From Nocardia sp. NBC_01327 (lineage in GTDB: Bacteria > Actinomycetota > Actinomycetes > Mycobacteriales > Mycobacteriaceae), in the NCBI RefSeq assembly GCF_035958815.1, contig NZ_CP108383.1, positions 5,084,001 to 5,148,000 of the forward strand: a stretch of DNA of 64,000 nt. Direction: 5' to 3'. Position numbers and translations under genes: made by a program. Positions 49,301 to 57,774 of this stretch are shown in pieces. Position 1 is the stretch's first letter, and the number at the start of each line of letters is the position of its first letter. The notes under the pieces were generated by a model that did no database searches, had not been told where the DNA came from, and worked only from the letters and a program-made list of their open reading frames with translations.

Positions 49301-51040
49301 GTGGGCTATGACACGATCATCAAGGACGGCCGCTGGTTCGACGGCGCCGGATCCCCTTCAGCCATCCGCCATCTCGGTGTGCGCGGGGATCGCGTTGTCG
49401 CGGTGTCCGCGGAGCCGCTCGACGAGACCGACTGCCCGAACGTCGTCGATGCCGCGGGCAAGTGGGTGATGCCGGGAATGATCGATATGCACACCCACTA
49501 CGACATCGAGGTCTTGCAGGCGCCGGGGCTGACCGAGTCTGTGCGGCACGGGATTACGACGGTGATCCTCGGTTCGTGTTCGCTGTCGACCGTGCATGCC
49601 TCGGCGACCGATGCGGGAGATCTGTTCGGCCGGGTCGAGGCGATTCCGCGGCAGCACGTGATCGCGGCCGTGGAGGGGAAGACCTGGACGTCGGCGCGTG
49701 AATACGTCGCCGCCCTCGAGGAGCTGCCGCTGGGGCCCAATCTCGGTGCGATGATCGGGCATTCGGATATTCGGACCGCGCTCATGGGGCTGGATCGGGC
49801 CACCCGCAAGCAGGTGCGCCCCACGGCAGCCGAGCAGGCGGCGATGGAGGCCGCGCTCACCGAGGCGCTGGACGCGGGGTTCGTCGGGATGTCGGCGCAG
49901 CAGCTGCTGTTCGACAAGCTCGACGGTGAGGTCGCCCGCTCCCGGACCCTGCCCTCGACCTACGCCCGGGCGCGGGAACGGCGGCGGCTCAATGCGATTC
50001 TGCGGCGGCGCCGGCGCGTGCTGCAGGGCGGGCCCGATGTCACCTCGCCGCGCAGTATCGCCGCGATGACGTTCAGCAGCGTCGGGCTGTTCCGGCGACA
50101 GCTGAAGACCACCCTGATCTCGGCCGCCGACCTCAAGGCGAATCCGCTGCTGGTGCACCTGATGGGTGCGATCACCCGGGTGGTGAACGGGCTGGGCGGC
50201 GACTTCCGCTGGCAGCATCTGCCGATTCCGTTCGAGGTGTATGCCGACGGCATCGATCTGGTCATCTTCGAGGAGTTCGGCTCCGGCGCGGCCGCACTGC
50301 ATCTGGCCGATCAGGTGGAGCGCAATGCGCTCATGCGAGATGAGGCGTACCGCAGGCGATTCCGCAAGGATTACGACTCGAAGTTCGGGATCCGGGTCTG
50401 GCACCGGGACTTCTTCGACGCCGAGATCGTGGACTGCCCCGATGCGAGTGTCCTCGGCAAGACCTTCGGGCAGGTGGGTGTCGCTCGCGGCGGACTGCAT
50501 CCGGTCGACGCCTTCCTCGACCTCGTTGTGGAGCACGGCACCAAATTGCGCTGGCGCACCACGATTTCCAACCATCGTCCCGAGATGCTCAACAAGCTCA
50601 GCGCGCATCCCGGGGTGCAGCTGGGGTTCTCCGATGCGGGCGCGCATCTGCGCAATATGGCCTTCTACAACTTCGGCCTGCGGTTCCTGCACCGGGTGCA
50701 GCGCGCGGAACAGGCCGGACAGCCGTTCCTCACGCTCGAGCAGGCGGTGCACCGGCTGACCGGTGAACTGGCCGACTGGTACGGCCTGGACGCCGGTCAC
50801 CTGCGCGAAGGCGATCGCGCCGATGTGCTCATCGTCGATCCATCCGGTCTGGACGATTCGCTCGAGGCGTACGCCGAATGCCCTGTGCCCACCTACGGAA
50901 ACCTGCCACGTATGGTCAATCGCAATGACAGAGCCGTGTCGGCCGTGTTCATCGGTGGTCGGTACGTCTTCGGCGACGGAGTGCCCGCCGAGGTCCTGGG
51001 CACCGGCCGGACCGGGCGATTCCTGCGAGCTGGAGGCTAA
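49301..51040 (+). CDS. N-acyl-D-amino-acid deacylase-like amidohydrolase
   Basis: A 579-residue metal-dependent amidohydrolase of the D-aminoacylase/Rv2913c type. The metal site starts at PGMIDMHTHYDIEV; GHSDIRTALMG, GMSAQQLLFD and GFSDAGAHLRNMAF are further family landmarks, and the terminal strands of the composite beta-domain are GDRADVLIVDPSG and VSAVFIGGRYVF. It should hydrolyse N-acyl-D-amino acids or a cyclic amide. GTG 49301 gives MGYDTIIKDGRWFDG, the usual family beginning. The TetR gene starts at its stop codon, so the two form a coupled pair. Confidence 0.85.
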   Translation: MGYDTIIKDGRWFDGAGSPSAIRHLGVRGDRVVAVSAEPLDETDCPNVVDAAGKWVMPGMIDMHTHYDIEVLQAPGLTESVRHGITTVILGSCSLSTVHASATDAGDLFGRVEAIPRQHVIAAVEGKTWTSAREYVAALEELPLGPNLGAMIGHSDIRTALMGLDRATRKQVRPTAAEQAAMEAALTEALDAGFVGMSAQQLLFDKLDGEVARSRTLPSTYARARERRRLNAILRRRRRVLQGGPDVTSPRSIAAMTFSSVGLFRRQLKTTLISAADLKANPLLVHLMGAITRVVNGLGGDFRWQHLPIPFEVYADGIDLVIFEEFGSGAAALHLADQVERNALMRDEAYRRRFRKDYDSKFGIRVWHRDFFDAEIVDCPDASVLGKTFGQVGVARGGLHPVDAFLDLVVEHGTKLRWRTTISNHRPEMLNKLSAHPGVQLGFSDAGAHLRNMAFYNFGLRFLHRVQRAEQAGQPFLTLEQAVHRLTGELADWYGLDAGHLREGDRADVLIVDPSGLDDSLEAYAECPVPTYGNLPRMVNRNDRAVSAVFIGGRYVFGDGVPAEVLGTGRTGRFLRAGG

Positions 51041-51652
51041 TTGACGACCGCGCGACGAACTCAGGCCGAGCGCCGCGCCGCCACCATCACCAAACTTGTG
51101 GACGCCACCATCGAGGCCATTGCCGAGATCGGCTACCACAACACCTCACTGGGCGAGATCAGCAGTCGCGCCGGGGTTTCCAAGGCCGCCATCTTCCGGC
51201 ACTTCGAATCCCGGACCGATCTGGTGGTGGCCGCCGCGGACGAGGTTCGCCGCCGGCATATGGTCGCGGTCGCGGACCTGCGCCTGCCGGAGAACACCAG
51301 CCATCCGGTGGATCTCACCGGGCTCATGCACTTCATCCGCCGCGAGATCCGCGACACCACCAATGTGGTCTGGCTGGAACTGCTGGTCGCCGCCCGCACC
51401 GAACCGGAATTGCGCACTCGTCTGGAACCCGTGCTGCGCGGGCTCATGAGCGAGGTCGAGGAAGTCGCGGTGGCCACCTTGAGCCCTGACGTCTCCCCGG
51501 AAGTGGCCCGGCTGGTCACCACGTCACTGCTGCACATGTTCGACGGTGAGGCGATCTTCCGGCACACCTATCCGCGGCCCGATCTCGAGGAAGCCCGAAT
51601 CGACCAGATTGCCGATGCCTTCCGTCAGTTGACGAGCGTTCGCCGGAACTGA
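51041..51652 (+). CDS. TetR-family repressor
   Basis: A 203-residue TetR regulator: TITKLVDATIEAIAEIGYHN then LGEISSRAGVSKAAIFRHFE for DNA binding. TTG 51041 directly follows the amidohydrolase stop with GGAGG four bases before it, so it is translated from the same mRNA. It probably represses the operon through a site before 49300, although no palindrome is obvious there. Confidence 0.88.
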   Translation: MTTARRTQAERRAATITKLVDATIEAIAEIGYHNTSLGEISSRAGVSKAAIFRHFESRTDLVVAAADEVRRRHMVAVADLRLPENTSHPVDLTGLMHFIRREIRDTTNVVWLELLVAARTEPELRTRLEPVLRGLMSEVEEVAVATLSPDVSPEVARLVTTSLLHMFDGEAIFRHTYPRPDLEEARIDQIADAFRQLTSVRRN

Positions 51653-51689
51653 ACCGCATCCGGATTTAGCTGCCGCGCGGGTGATTCGA

Positions 51690-53186
51690 TCAGCCTCCGG
51701 TCTGTGCTTTGTCGAATACTCGCCGGAAGATCTCGTCGGCGTGGCTTCCCGGTTCGGGTGTGCCTGGCGTGATGTGGAAGGTGCGACTGCCATCGGCGAG
51801 GCGTCCGGCGCGCAGGAACAGGTCGGTCGAATGCCCGGCTCGGTAGCGCTGATGTGCGAACTCGTACAGGTGGGTGACGAAGACGATCCTCACGCCCGCG
51901 TCGACCATGGCTCCGATGAGTGGAGCCGCGATTCGGGAGGCGTCTCGCTCGCTGGTCGATGCGAACGATTCATTGCACAGCAGCAGGGAATTCGGGCCGA
52001 TCCGGTCGACGATGGCGCTCATTCGGAGTAGCTCGTCGACGAGTTTGCCATGGGTCATGGTGCGGTCTTCGTCGGTGACGAAATGCGTGAAAACGCCGTC
52101 GCGGATATCGGATTCGAAGCTGTCGGCAATGACGAACATCCCGGCCTGCATCATCAATTGCGCCGCGCCGAGGCTGCGCAGAAAGGTGGATTTGCCGCCG
52201 TTGTTCGCGCCGGTCACGACGATCAGCGAGCGCGCATCGGCAGCCACATTGTTGCCGATCACCGCCCGATCGGCGGCCAAGGACAGACTGATATCGCGCA
52301 GGCCCGTGCATCGAAGTCTCGGGGTGCCCGCCGGATGAATGATCGGAAGGCAGGTCGGTAGTCCCGCCCGAGTCAATCGATCGCGCAGCGTGAGACAGCC
52401 GATATAGAAGGCGAGTTCGGTGCGCAGCCGCTCGAAGAAGTCGTGCACATGGTCGGCGGCATAACTCACGACCTCCGCGACGTCGAGAAGCGCTCGGTCC
52501 TTCAGCTGCTTGACGGGGTTCAGGCCGGGGTTGGATCCGGCTTCGGGATCTTCGATGGGCTGGAAGGCACGGCTGGAACGCCGGTCGAGTCCGAAGCGGC
52601 CGCGCCGCGGGCGAATCGGTTCGTGCAGCACGATATTCGTGATCTTATTGCCGGTCCCGAGCCCAGTGCTGATATGCACGCCGTGCTCGAAATACATGGT
52701 GTCCAGCTGTGCTTCGACAGCGTCGAGATACTCATCGTCGAAACTCTGGGTCACCGTCATCACCAAGTCGGTGAGTCCGGACGAGCTGAACAGCGAGGCG
52801 TGCTGCTCGCACAGAGCGCGCAGCCGCCGGACGCAGCCAATGAGCTCGGTGAACGGTTGCAGCGCGAGCATGAGTTTGCCGCCTGATCGGCGACCGCCGC
52901 CGATCGGCCAGCGCTGGATCCGGGTGGGCTCGACGGCGATGTCGAAGAGCTCGCGAATCACTGCCGGATGGGCGCAGCAGTCGGTCAGCACGGCCTGCCG
53001 GTGGCGAATTACCTCGGGATCGACCATTGTCGCGGGCAGGATCGCCCGGACCGAATGCAAGACGATCTCGTCACCGGCTGCCATTGCGGCATACAGCGAT
53101 TCCATTCCCAGGTCACCGAATGCGCGATCACCGTTGACGGCCGTGCTCGAAATCCCGCCCGACGGATACAGCAGGTTGACTCTCAT
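51690..53186 (-). CDS. MutS-like ATPase, second of a tandem pair
   Basis: A 498-residue MutS-superfamily protein without the mismatch-recognition and connector domains. It starts MRVNLLYPSGG, the family beginning of bacterial MutS-like ATPases of unknown role, followed by a lever/clamp-type helical region (about 30-310) and the ATPase: Walker A VTGANNGGKSTFLRSLGAAQ, then LLLCNESFASTSERDASRIA where Walker B reads NE instead of DE. The conserved STSERD is the MutS dimer signature. It ends SHADEIFRRVF. It overlaps the preceding gene by four bases (ATGA), so a heteromeric complex is likely. Confidence 0.82.
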   Translation of the reverse strand: MRVNLLYPSGGISSTAVNGDRAFGDLGMESLYAAMAAGDEIVLHSVRAILPATMVDPEVIRHRQAVLTDCCAHPAVIRELFDIAVEPTRIQRWPIGGGRRSGGKLMLALQPFTELIGCVRRLRALCEQHASLFSSSGLTDLVMTVTQSFDDEYLDAVEAQLDTMYFEHGVHISTGLGTGNKITNIVLHEPIRPRRGRFGLDRRSSRAFQPIEDPEAGSNPGLNPVKQLKDRALLDVAEVVSYAADHVHDFFERLRTELAFYIGCLTLRDRLTRAGLPTCLPIIHPAGTPRLRCTGLRDISLSLAADRAVIGNNVAADARSLIVVTGANNGGKSTFLRSLGAAQLMMQAGMFVIADSFESDIRDGVFTHFVTDEDRTMTHGKLVDELLRMSAIVDRIGPNSLLLCNESFASTSERDASRIAAPLIGAMVDAGVRIVFVTHLYEFAHQRYRAGHSTDLFLRAGRLADGSRTFHITPGTPEPGSHADEIFRRVFDKAQTGG

Positions 53187-54712
53187 TGCGCGATCCTCGC
53201 CGTGACAAGGTCGTACGTCAGTCCGTATCGCTCGGCGAGCACCACCGCGTGGGCATTGCCGTCGGCCGGTCTGCGGACGATCCGGAACGTGCGGTGCGAC
53301 GGGTCGTCCGAGTCGGTGGCGGCGACCATGCTGACGGTTGCCGGTCCCGCATGGGCGAGTTCGTCGAAAAACGTCACCCACACGGCGATCGAGCCCCGCG
53401 CGATAATCTGATCGAGGACCTCGAATCCGATCTGCACGCCGTCGACAGTGCTTGTCGAGCTGAAGCTTTCGTTCAGAATGATCACGCTGTCCGGCGTGGC
53501 CCGGTCGAGGGTGTCTCGCATCCGCTCGAGTTCGGCCAGCAGCCGGCCGTCGGAATCGGCAGCCTGTTCCGCGCGTTCGAAATGCGTGCATATTCGATCC
53601 GGTAGTGCGAGTCGGGCCGAGTGTGCCGGAACCGGGCACCCGAGCGCGGCGAGATAAACGAGTTGCCCGAACATGCGCGCGAACGTGGTCTTTCCGCCCT
53701 GATTCGGACCCGTCACCACCAGGACCCGTTCCGTGCCCGACAGCTCGAAATCGTTGCACACCAAGGGCTCTTCGGTGTGCCGCCGGCGACCGGCCAGCGC
53801 CAGGTCGAAGGCCTGTTCGGCGCGAAGATCAGCGGGCTGGACCACCACCTGCGGCAGGCACATGGTCCGGCCGTCGCCGGTGATGGTCCGGGCGAAGTCG
53901 AGATACAGCAGATAGAAATGGATTTCGCGGTCGAACGTCGCCACACCTGAATCGGTGAAATGCTCATGCCTGCCCGAGAATTCGGCGAGCCGCCGGAAAG
54001 CGCCCGGATGCAGGGCGACAACTCGATCGAGGATCTGCTCCTCCATCTGGTTCATATCGGCCCATTCCGCCTCCGGCCGAGGCGGGGGAGGGGCGCCGGA
54101 TCCGAAGCGCACGAACAGGTCTGCAATCGTTGCGCTGTAGTTCTGTTCGTCGGTGGCAGCGCCGACTTCGATGGTGTTGTCGACGATCCGGATGCTGTAG
54201 CGAACGGTGGACAAAGCTTGCTGTACGTCTCGTACGGCGGTCACGAGCTGACCGAATTCTGCTCCGCCGGTGTAGAACTCGACGAAGGTGCGCCACCGCA
54301 CCAGCGCCTGGGACGATAACGGCAGGTCTGTCATCGCCTCGGCTGTCCGCGTGATCGCCGTGATGTAGTCCGCGGCCGCGTCGAGCAGCCACCTCTGCTT
54401 CTGTCGTGGATGCGTCAGCCGCGCCGCGCCTGCCAGCCGTCGCCGTACGCGCCGCATTCCGTGGGCGAACTCCACGAATACGGCACGTATCGCGTCATTT
54501 CCCAAGTCGCCGAAGACTTCCTGGCGGTACCGCACCGTATCCCGATCGCGCACCGGCCGCCGAAACAACGACTCGAGCCCGTATTCGTCCCCCTCGCGAA
54601 GTACCGCGGCGATCACCTGATCGATATTGAGGTCGGTCAGAGTGTCGCCATCGGCGACCACCTCCGCGATCGCCGCCGACCGCTCCGGCCACAGAACACT
54701 GCCTGCCCGCAT
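53183..54712 (-). CDS. MutS-like ATPase, first of a tandem pair
   Basis: A 509-residue MutS-like ATPase. Residues 1-330 form the helical core (LFRRPVRDRDTVRYRQEVFG; MNQMEEQILDRVVALHPGA). The ATPase has Walker A VVTGPNQGGKTTFARMFGQL, Walker B SVIILNESFSSTSTVDG (NE again rather than DE) and the signature region STSTVDGVQIGFEVLDQII. The mismatch-binding domain (FxE) is missing, so mismatch repair itself is unlikely. CGGAGG five bases before ATG 54712. The second ATPase is translated by ATGA overlap. Role unknown; candidates are DNA-structure processing or a defence or recombination function. Confidence 0.82.
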   Translation of the reverse strand: MRAGSVLWPERSAAIAEVVADGDTLTDLNIDQVIAAVLREGDEYGLESLFRRPVRDRDTVRYRQEVFGDLGNDAIRAVFVEFAHGMRRVRRRLAGAARLTHPRQKQRWLLDAAADYITAITRTAEAMTDLPLSSQALVRWRTFVEFYTGGAEFGQLVTAVRDVQQALSTVRYSIRIVDNTIEVGAATDEQNYSATIADLFVRFGSGAPPPPRPEAEWADMNQMEEQILDRVVALHPGAFRRLAEFSGRHEHFTDSGVATFDREIHFYLLYLDFARTITGDGRTMCLPQVVVQPADLRAEQAFDLALAGRRRHTEEPLVCNDFELSGTERVLVVTGPNQGGKTTFARMFGQLVYLAALGCPVPAHSARLALPDRICTHFERAEQAADSDGRLLAELERMRDTLDRATPDSVIILNESFSSTSTVDGVQIGFEVLDQIIARGSIAVWVTFFDELAHAGPATVSMVAATDSDDPSHRTFRIVRRPADGNAHAVVLAERYGLTYDLVTARIAQ

Positions 54713-54774
54713 CCCCACCTCCGTAAGCCTGTGCCTCTCTTGCAGATTAGGGAGATACCTAGCCGGTCGTCAAG

Positions 54775-55953
54775 CTATCGGTTCTGACCGAACTGTCCCC
54801 CGAGCCGGGCCAGCGCCCACACGGCCAGCCCGGACAGGGCGTAGAAACCACCGAAGAGGCAGGAGGCCCACCACCCCCACGCGCTGTACGCCCATGTGGT
54901 CGTGAGCGCGCCGAGAGCAGACCCGAGTGAGTAGAAGGCCATGTACGCGCCGATGACGCTGCTGGCACGGTCAGGATGCGCGGCGGTCAGCAGATGCTGG
55001 TTGCTGACGTGCACGGCTTGAACCGCGAAGTCGAGCACGATGATCCCGGCGATGAGCAGTGCCAGAGTCGGCCCGGTCCACACGATGAGCAGCCAGGACG
55101 CGGCGAGCACCAGCAGCGACCAACCGCTGATCGCCTGAGCGTGGCCGCGATCGGCCCATCTGCCCGCTCGGGCGGCGCCGAGGGTTCCCGCGAGTCCCGC
55201 CACTCCGAAGAGCCCGATGGCGGTCGTCCCGAAGGACCAGGGTTCGGCGCTCAGCGGCAGTGCGAGCCCACTCCAGAGGGTGCCGAAGGAGGCGAAGAGG
55301 AAGAATGCAATCAGCCCCCGGCTCAAGAACATTCGATCCGTGGCCACCAGTCGTCCCATCGACCTCAGCACCCGTCCGTACTGATCTCTGGACGTTCTAG
55401 CATCAGGACGCAGCCCGACCTGAGTAATGAGACCGAGCGAGCCACATAACACGGCCAGCAGGACATAAATGGCACGCCATCCCACCGTGTCACCCAGCAC
55501 CCCCGCGACAACGCGAACACCGAGGATTCCCAACACCACACCCGAGGTGACAGCGCCGATATTGCGCCCACGTTCGCCCGCGGGCGACATGGCCGCGACA
55601 TAGGCCACCGCCACCTGCACAACCACCGCGAACACCCCCGCAATCGCAAGCCCCGCCATCGCGACAACCCCGTTCGGCGCGGCCGCCGTAATCGCCGCCC
55701 CCACCCCGGTGAGCGCCAGCATTCCGCCGATGAGCCGCCGCCGATTCAGCAAATCACCAAGCGGCACAAGCAGAATCAGACCCGCGAAGTACCCGACCTG
55801 CCCAGCCGCAACCAGCCGCCCCAGCGACTCCGCCGACAACCCCAGCTCAGCCCCCGCCGCCTCCAGCACCGGCTGAATCGCATAGATCGTCGATACCGCC
55901 ACAGCGCACACCAGCGCCAACATCACCCGCTGCGGTCGCCCAACTCCCGCCAT
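54775..55953 (-). CDS. MFS transporter (drug-efflux type)
   Basis: A 392-residue major facilitator with 12 predicted helices. The loop 2-3 motif is GYFAGLILLVPLGDLLNRRR; the loop 8-9 counterpart is LGAARAGRWADRGHAQ. It resembles YtbD/AraJ-like sugar or drug efflux proteins. ATG 55953 is set by GGAGG four bases upstream; a GTG at 55956 is too close. An inverted repeat (55976-56009) precedes it. Function: proton-coupled export of an unknown compound. Confidence 0.85.
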   Translation of the reverse strand: MAGVGRPQRVMLALVCAVAVSTIYAIQPVLEAAGAELGLSAESLGRLVAAGQVGYFAGLILLVPLGDLLNRRRLIGGMLALTGVGAAITAAAPNGVVAMAGLAIAGVFAVVVQVAVAYVAAMSPAGERGRNIGAVTSGVVLGILGVRVVAGVLGDTVGWRAIYVLLAVLCGSLGLITQVGLRPDARTSRDQYGRVLRSMGRLVATDRMFLSRGLIAFFLFASFGTLWSGLALPLSAEPWSFGTTAIGLFGVAGLAGTLGAARAGRWADRGHAQAISGWSLLVLAASWLLIVWTGPTLALLIAGIIVLDFAVQAVHVSNQHLLTAAHPDRASSVIGAYMAFYSLGSALGALTTTWAYSAWGWWASCLFGGFYALSGLAVWALARLGGQFGQNR

Positions 55954-55975
55954 CACGCCTCCAAAAGTAGCAAAA

Positions 55976-56009
55976 TGAAACTAATCCAACCTAGGGTGTA
56001 TCAGTTTCA
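55976..56009. promoter_or_regulatory. Inverted repeat upstream of the MFS gene
   Basis: TGAAACT (55976-55982) and AGTTTCA (56003-56009) with 20 bases between, 20 bases before the MFS start. It may be an operator; no regulator gene is adjacent on that side. Confidence 0.45.
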
Positions 56010-56061
56010 AATTGCAACTCGGGGGAGCGGTGGGCGACGTCGAAGTCGGCCGCCGACTGCG

Positions 56062-57774
56062 CTAGCTTGTGACCGGCTGCATGGAGAGATTCCAGAAGTC
56101 GGCGTAACGGCCACCGCGAGTGAGTAATTCGTCGTGTGTGCCCGCCTCCACATTCCGGCCACCGTCCAGGAAGACGATCCGATCGGCGCGCTGCACGGTG
56201 CGCAGCCGATGTGCCACCATCACCACGGTTCGGCCTGCCATCAGACGTTCGACACCCTCGTGGACGGCCGCCTCGTTGACGGGGTCCAGCGCGGAGGTCA
56301 CTTCGTCGAGCAGCACGATAGGCGCATTCTTCAGCAGGGCCCGCGCGATCGAAACACGTTGGCGCTCACCACCGGAAAGCAATGCGCCACCCTCGCCGAC
56401 CTTTGTCGCCCAGCCGTCTGGGAGTCGCTCGATCACCTCGTCCAATCGTGCCGCGGATGCTGCCGCGCGCACCTCGGCCTCGTCGGCGTCGGGCCGGCCG
56501 AGTCGCACGTTCTGCTCGATGGTGCCGTCGAAGAGATAGACCTCCTGGAACACGATGGCGATCTGATCCATGAGCACGTCGGTGCTGATCGCGCGTACGT
56601 CCACACCGCCGATGCGCACCGCTCCCGAGCCCACGTCGTAGAACCGCGCAATCAGCTGGAGCAGAGTGCTTTTGCCCGCACCCGACGGTCCGACAACGGC
56701 GAGCCGCTGCCCCTCACGCACGAACAATGACAGCCGGTCGATCACCGTGCGGTCGTCCTGCTGGAAGACCACGGAATCGAATTCCAGGTCATGCCGCACC
56801 GGCCGGACCGATGTGCGCGGTTCCGGCAGTGGTTCGGTGCGCAACACCGCATCGAGCCTCGCCAGCTCGGAGCGTGCGCCGCGCAGTTGACCACCGATAT
56901 CGGCCAGCGACAGTAGCGGATCGGCACAACGCGCGGCGAGCACCAGGATGGCCAGAACCGCTGCCGCGCTGATATTTCCGCCGAGCGCAAGGTATGCGCC
57001 GAGCGCAAGCAGGGCCGTGAATGCCGCTTGCACTGTGAGGGTGAGGCCCACCAGGCCCGGCAGCGCCGAGAGCGTGGAGCGTCTGGCCGCACGCTGGACC
57101 TGTGCCAGCGATTCGTCCAGCAGCTCGAACCGTTCGGCGGACCGGCCGCCGACTCGGAGCACAGGCTGGACCTGGAGGTATTCGATGACCCGCCCGGCAG
57201 CTTCGGCGTCCCGTTCGTGACGGTCGATATCGGCGGTGGCCATCGATCGGCCCGTCCACACCTGAATCGCGACCACGAGCGGTATCGCTACGAGCGCGGC
57301 CACACCCATCTGCCAGTTGAATACGAGCATCACCACGACGATCGTCAATGGAGTCACGCTGGCGGAGGTGATCGGCGCCAGCAGGTGCGCCACCGCGCTC
57401 ATCGCCTGCATGATGCCCTGACCAGCCACGACGGACACCTCCCCGACACGGCCGGCAGTGAACCAGCCGAGCGGAATGCGAGCCAGGTGATCACCGAAAC
57501 GGTGGAATACGCCGCGCAGTGCGGAGGCCGCCACCCGGAAGCCGGACAGATCGGCGAGGTAGCGCAGCACCGCATAGACGCCGAACGCGGCGCAGAACTC
57601 GATCAGTGCGGGCCAGGCGTCGGAGGGCGTCGCACCGAACAGTGCTCGCAGCACCGGAACCAGGAATGCGTAACACGCGCCCTCTGCCACCGCGGCCGCG
57701 ATCATCAGTGCGATCGTGCGGCGCAGCGGCCGGGCGTACTCTTTTCCCAAGACCTGCAACAGCATTCGAATCAT
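56062..57774 (-). CDS. ABC transporter, fused membrane/ATPase half (IrtB-like)
   Basis: A 570-residue half-transporter: six-helix domain (about 1-310), then ATPase with Walker A AVVGPSGAGKSTLLQLIA, signature LLSGGERQRVSIARAL, and Walker B IVLLDEVTSALDP. The architecture and neighbouring partner match the IrtAB/YbtPQ-type exporter-fold importers of siderophores, which are always encoded as a pair of half-genes. It overlaps the upstream gene by four bases. The substrate could be a siderophore, a peptide or an antibiotic. Confidence 0.85.
   Translation of the reverse strand: MIRMLLQVLGKEYARPLRRTIALMIAAAVAEGACYAFLVPVLRALFGATPSDAWPALIEFCAAFGVYAVLRYLADLSGFRVAASALRGVFHRFGDHLARIPLGWFTAGRVGEVSVVAGQGIMQAMSAVAHLLAPITSASVTPLTIVVVMLVFNWQMGVAALVAIPLVVAIQVWTGRSMATADIDRHERDAEAAGRVIEYLQVQPVLRVGGRSAERFELLDESLAQVQRAARRSTLSALPGLVGLTLTVQAAFTALLALGAYLALGGNISAAAVLAILVLAARCADPLLSLADIGGQLRGARSELARLDAVLRTEPLPEPRTSVRPVRHDLEFDSVVFQQDDRTVIDRLSLFVREGQRLAVVGPSGAGKSTLLQLIARFYDVGSGAVRIGGVDVRAISTDVLMDQIAIVFQEVYLFDGTIEQNVRLGRPDADEAEVRAAASAARLDEVIERLPDGWATKVGEGGALLSGGERQRVSIARALLKNAPIVLLDEVTSALDPVNEAAVHEGVERLMAGRTVVMVAHRLRTVQRADRIVFLDGGRNVEAGTHDELLTRGGRYADFWNLSMQPVTS

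Noticed and set aside
49358..51139. Minus-strand frame of 593 codons
   Set aside because: Complement of the amidohydrolase; composition is typical of a shadow frame.
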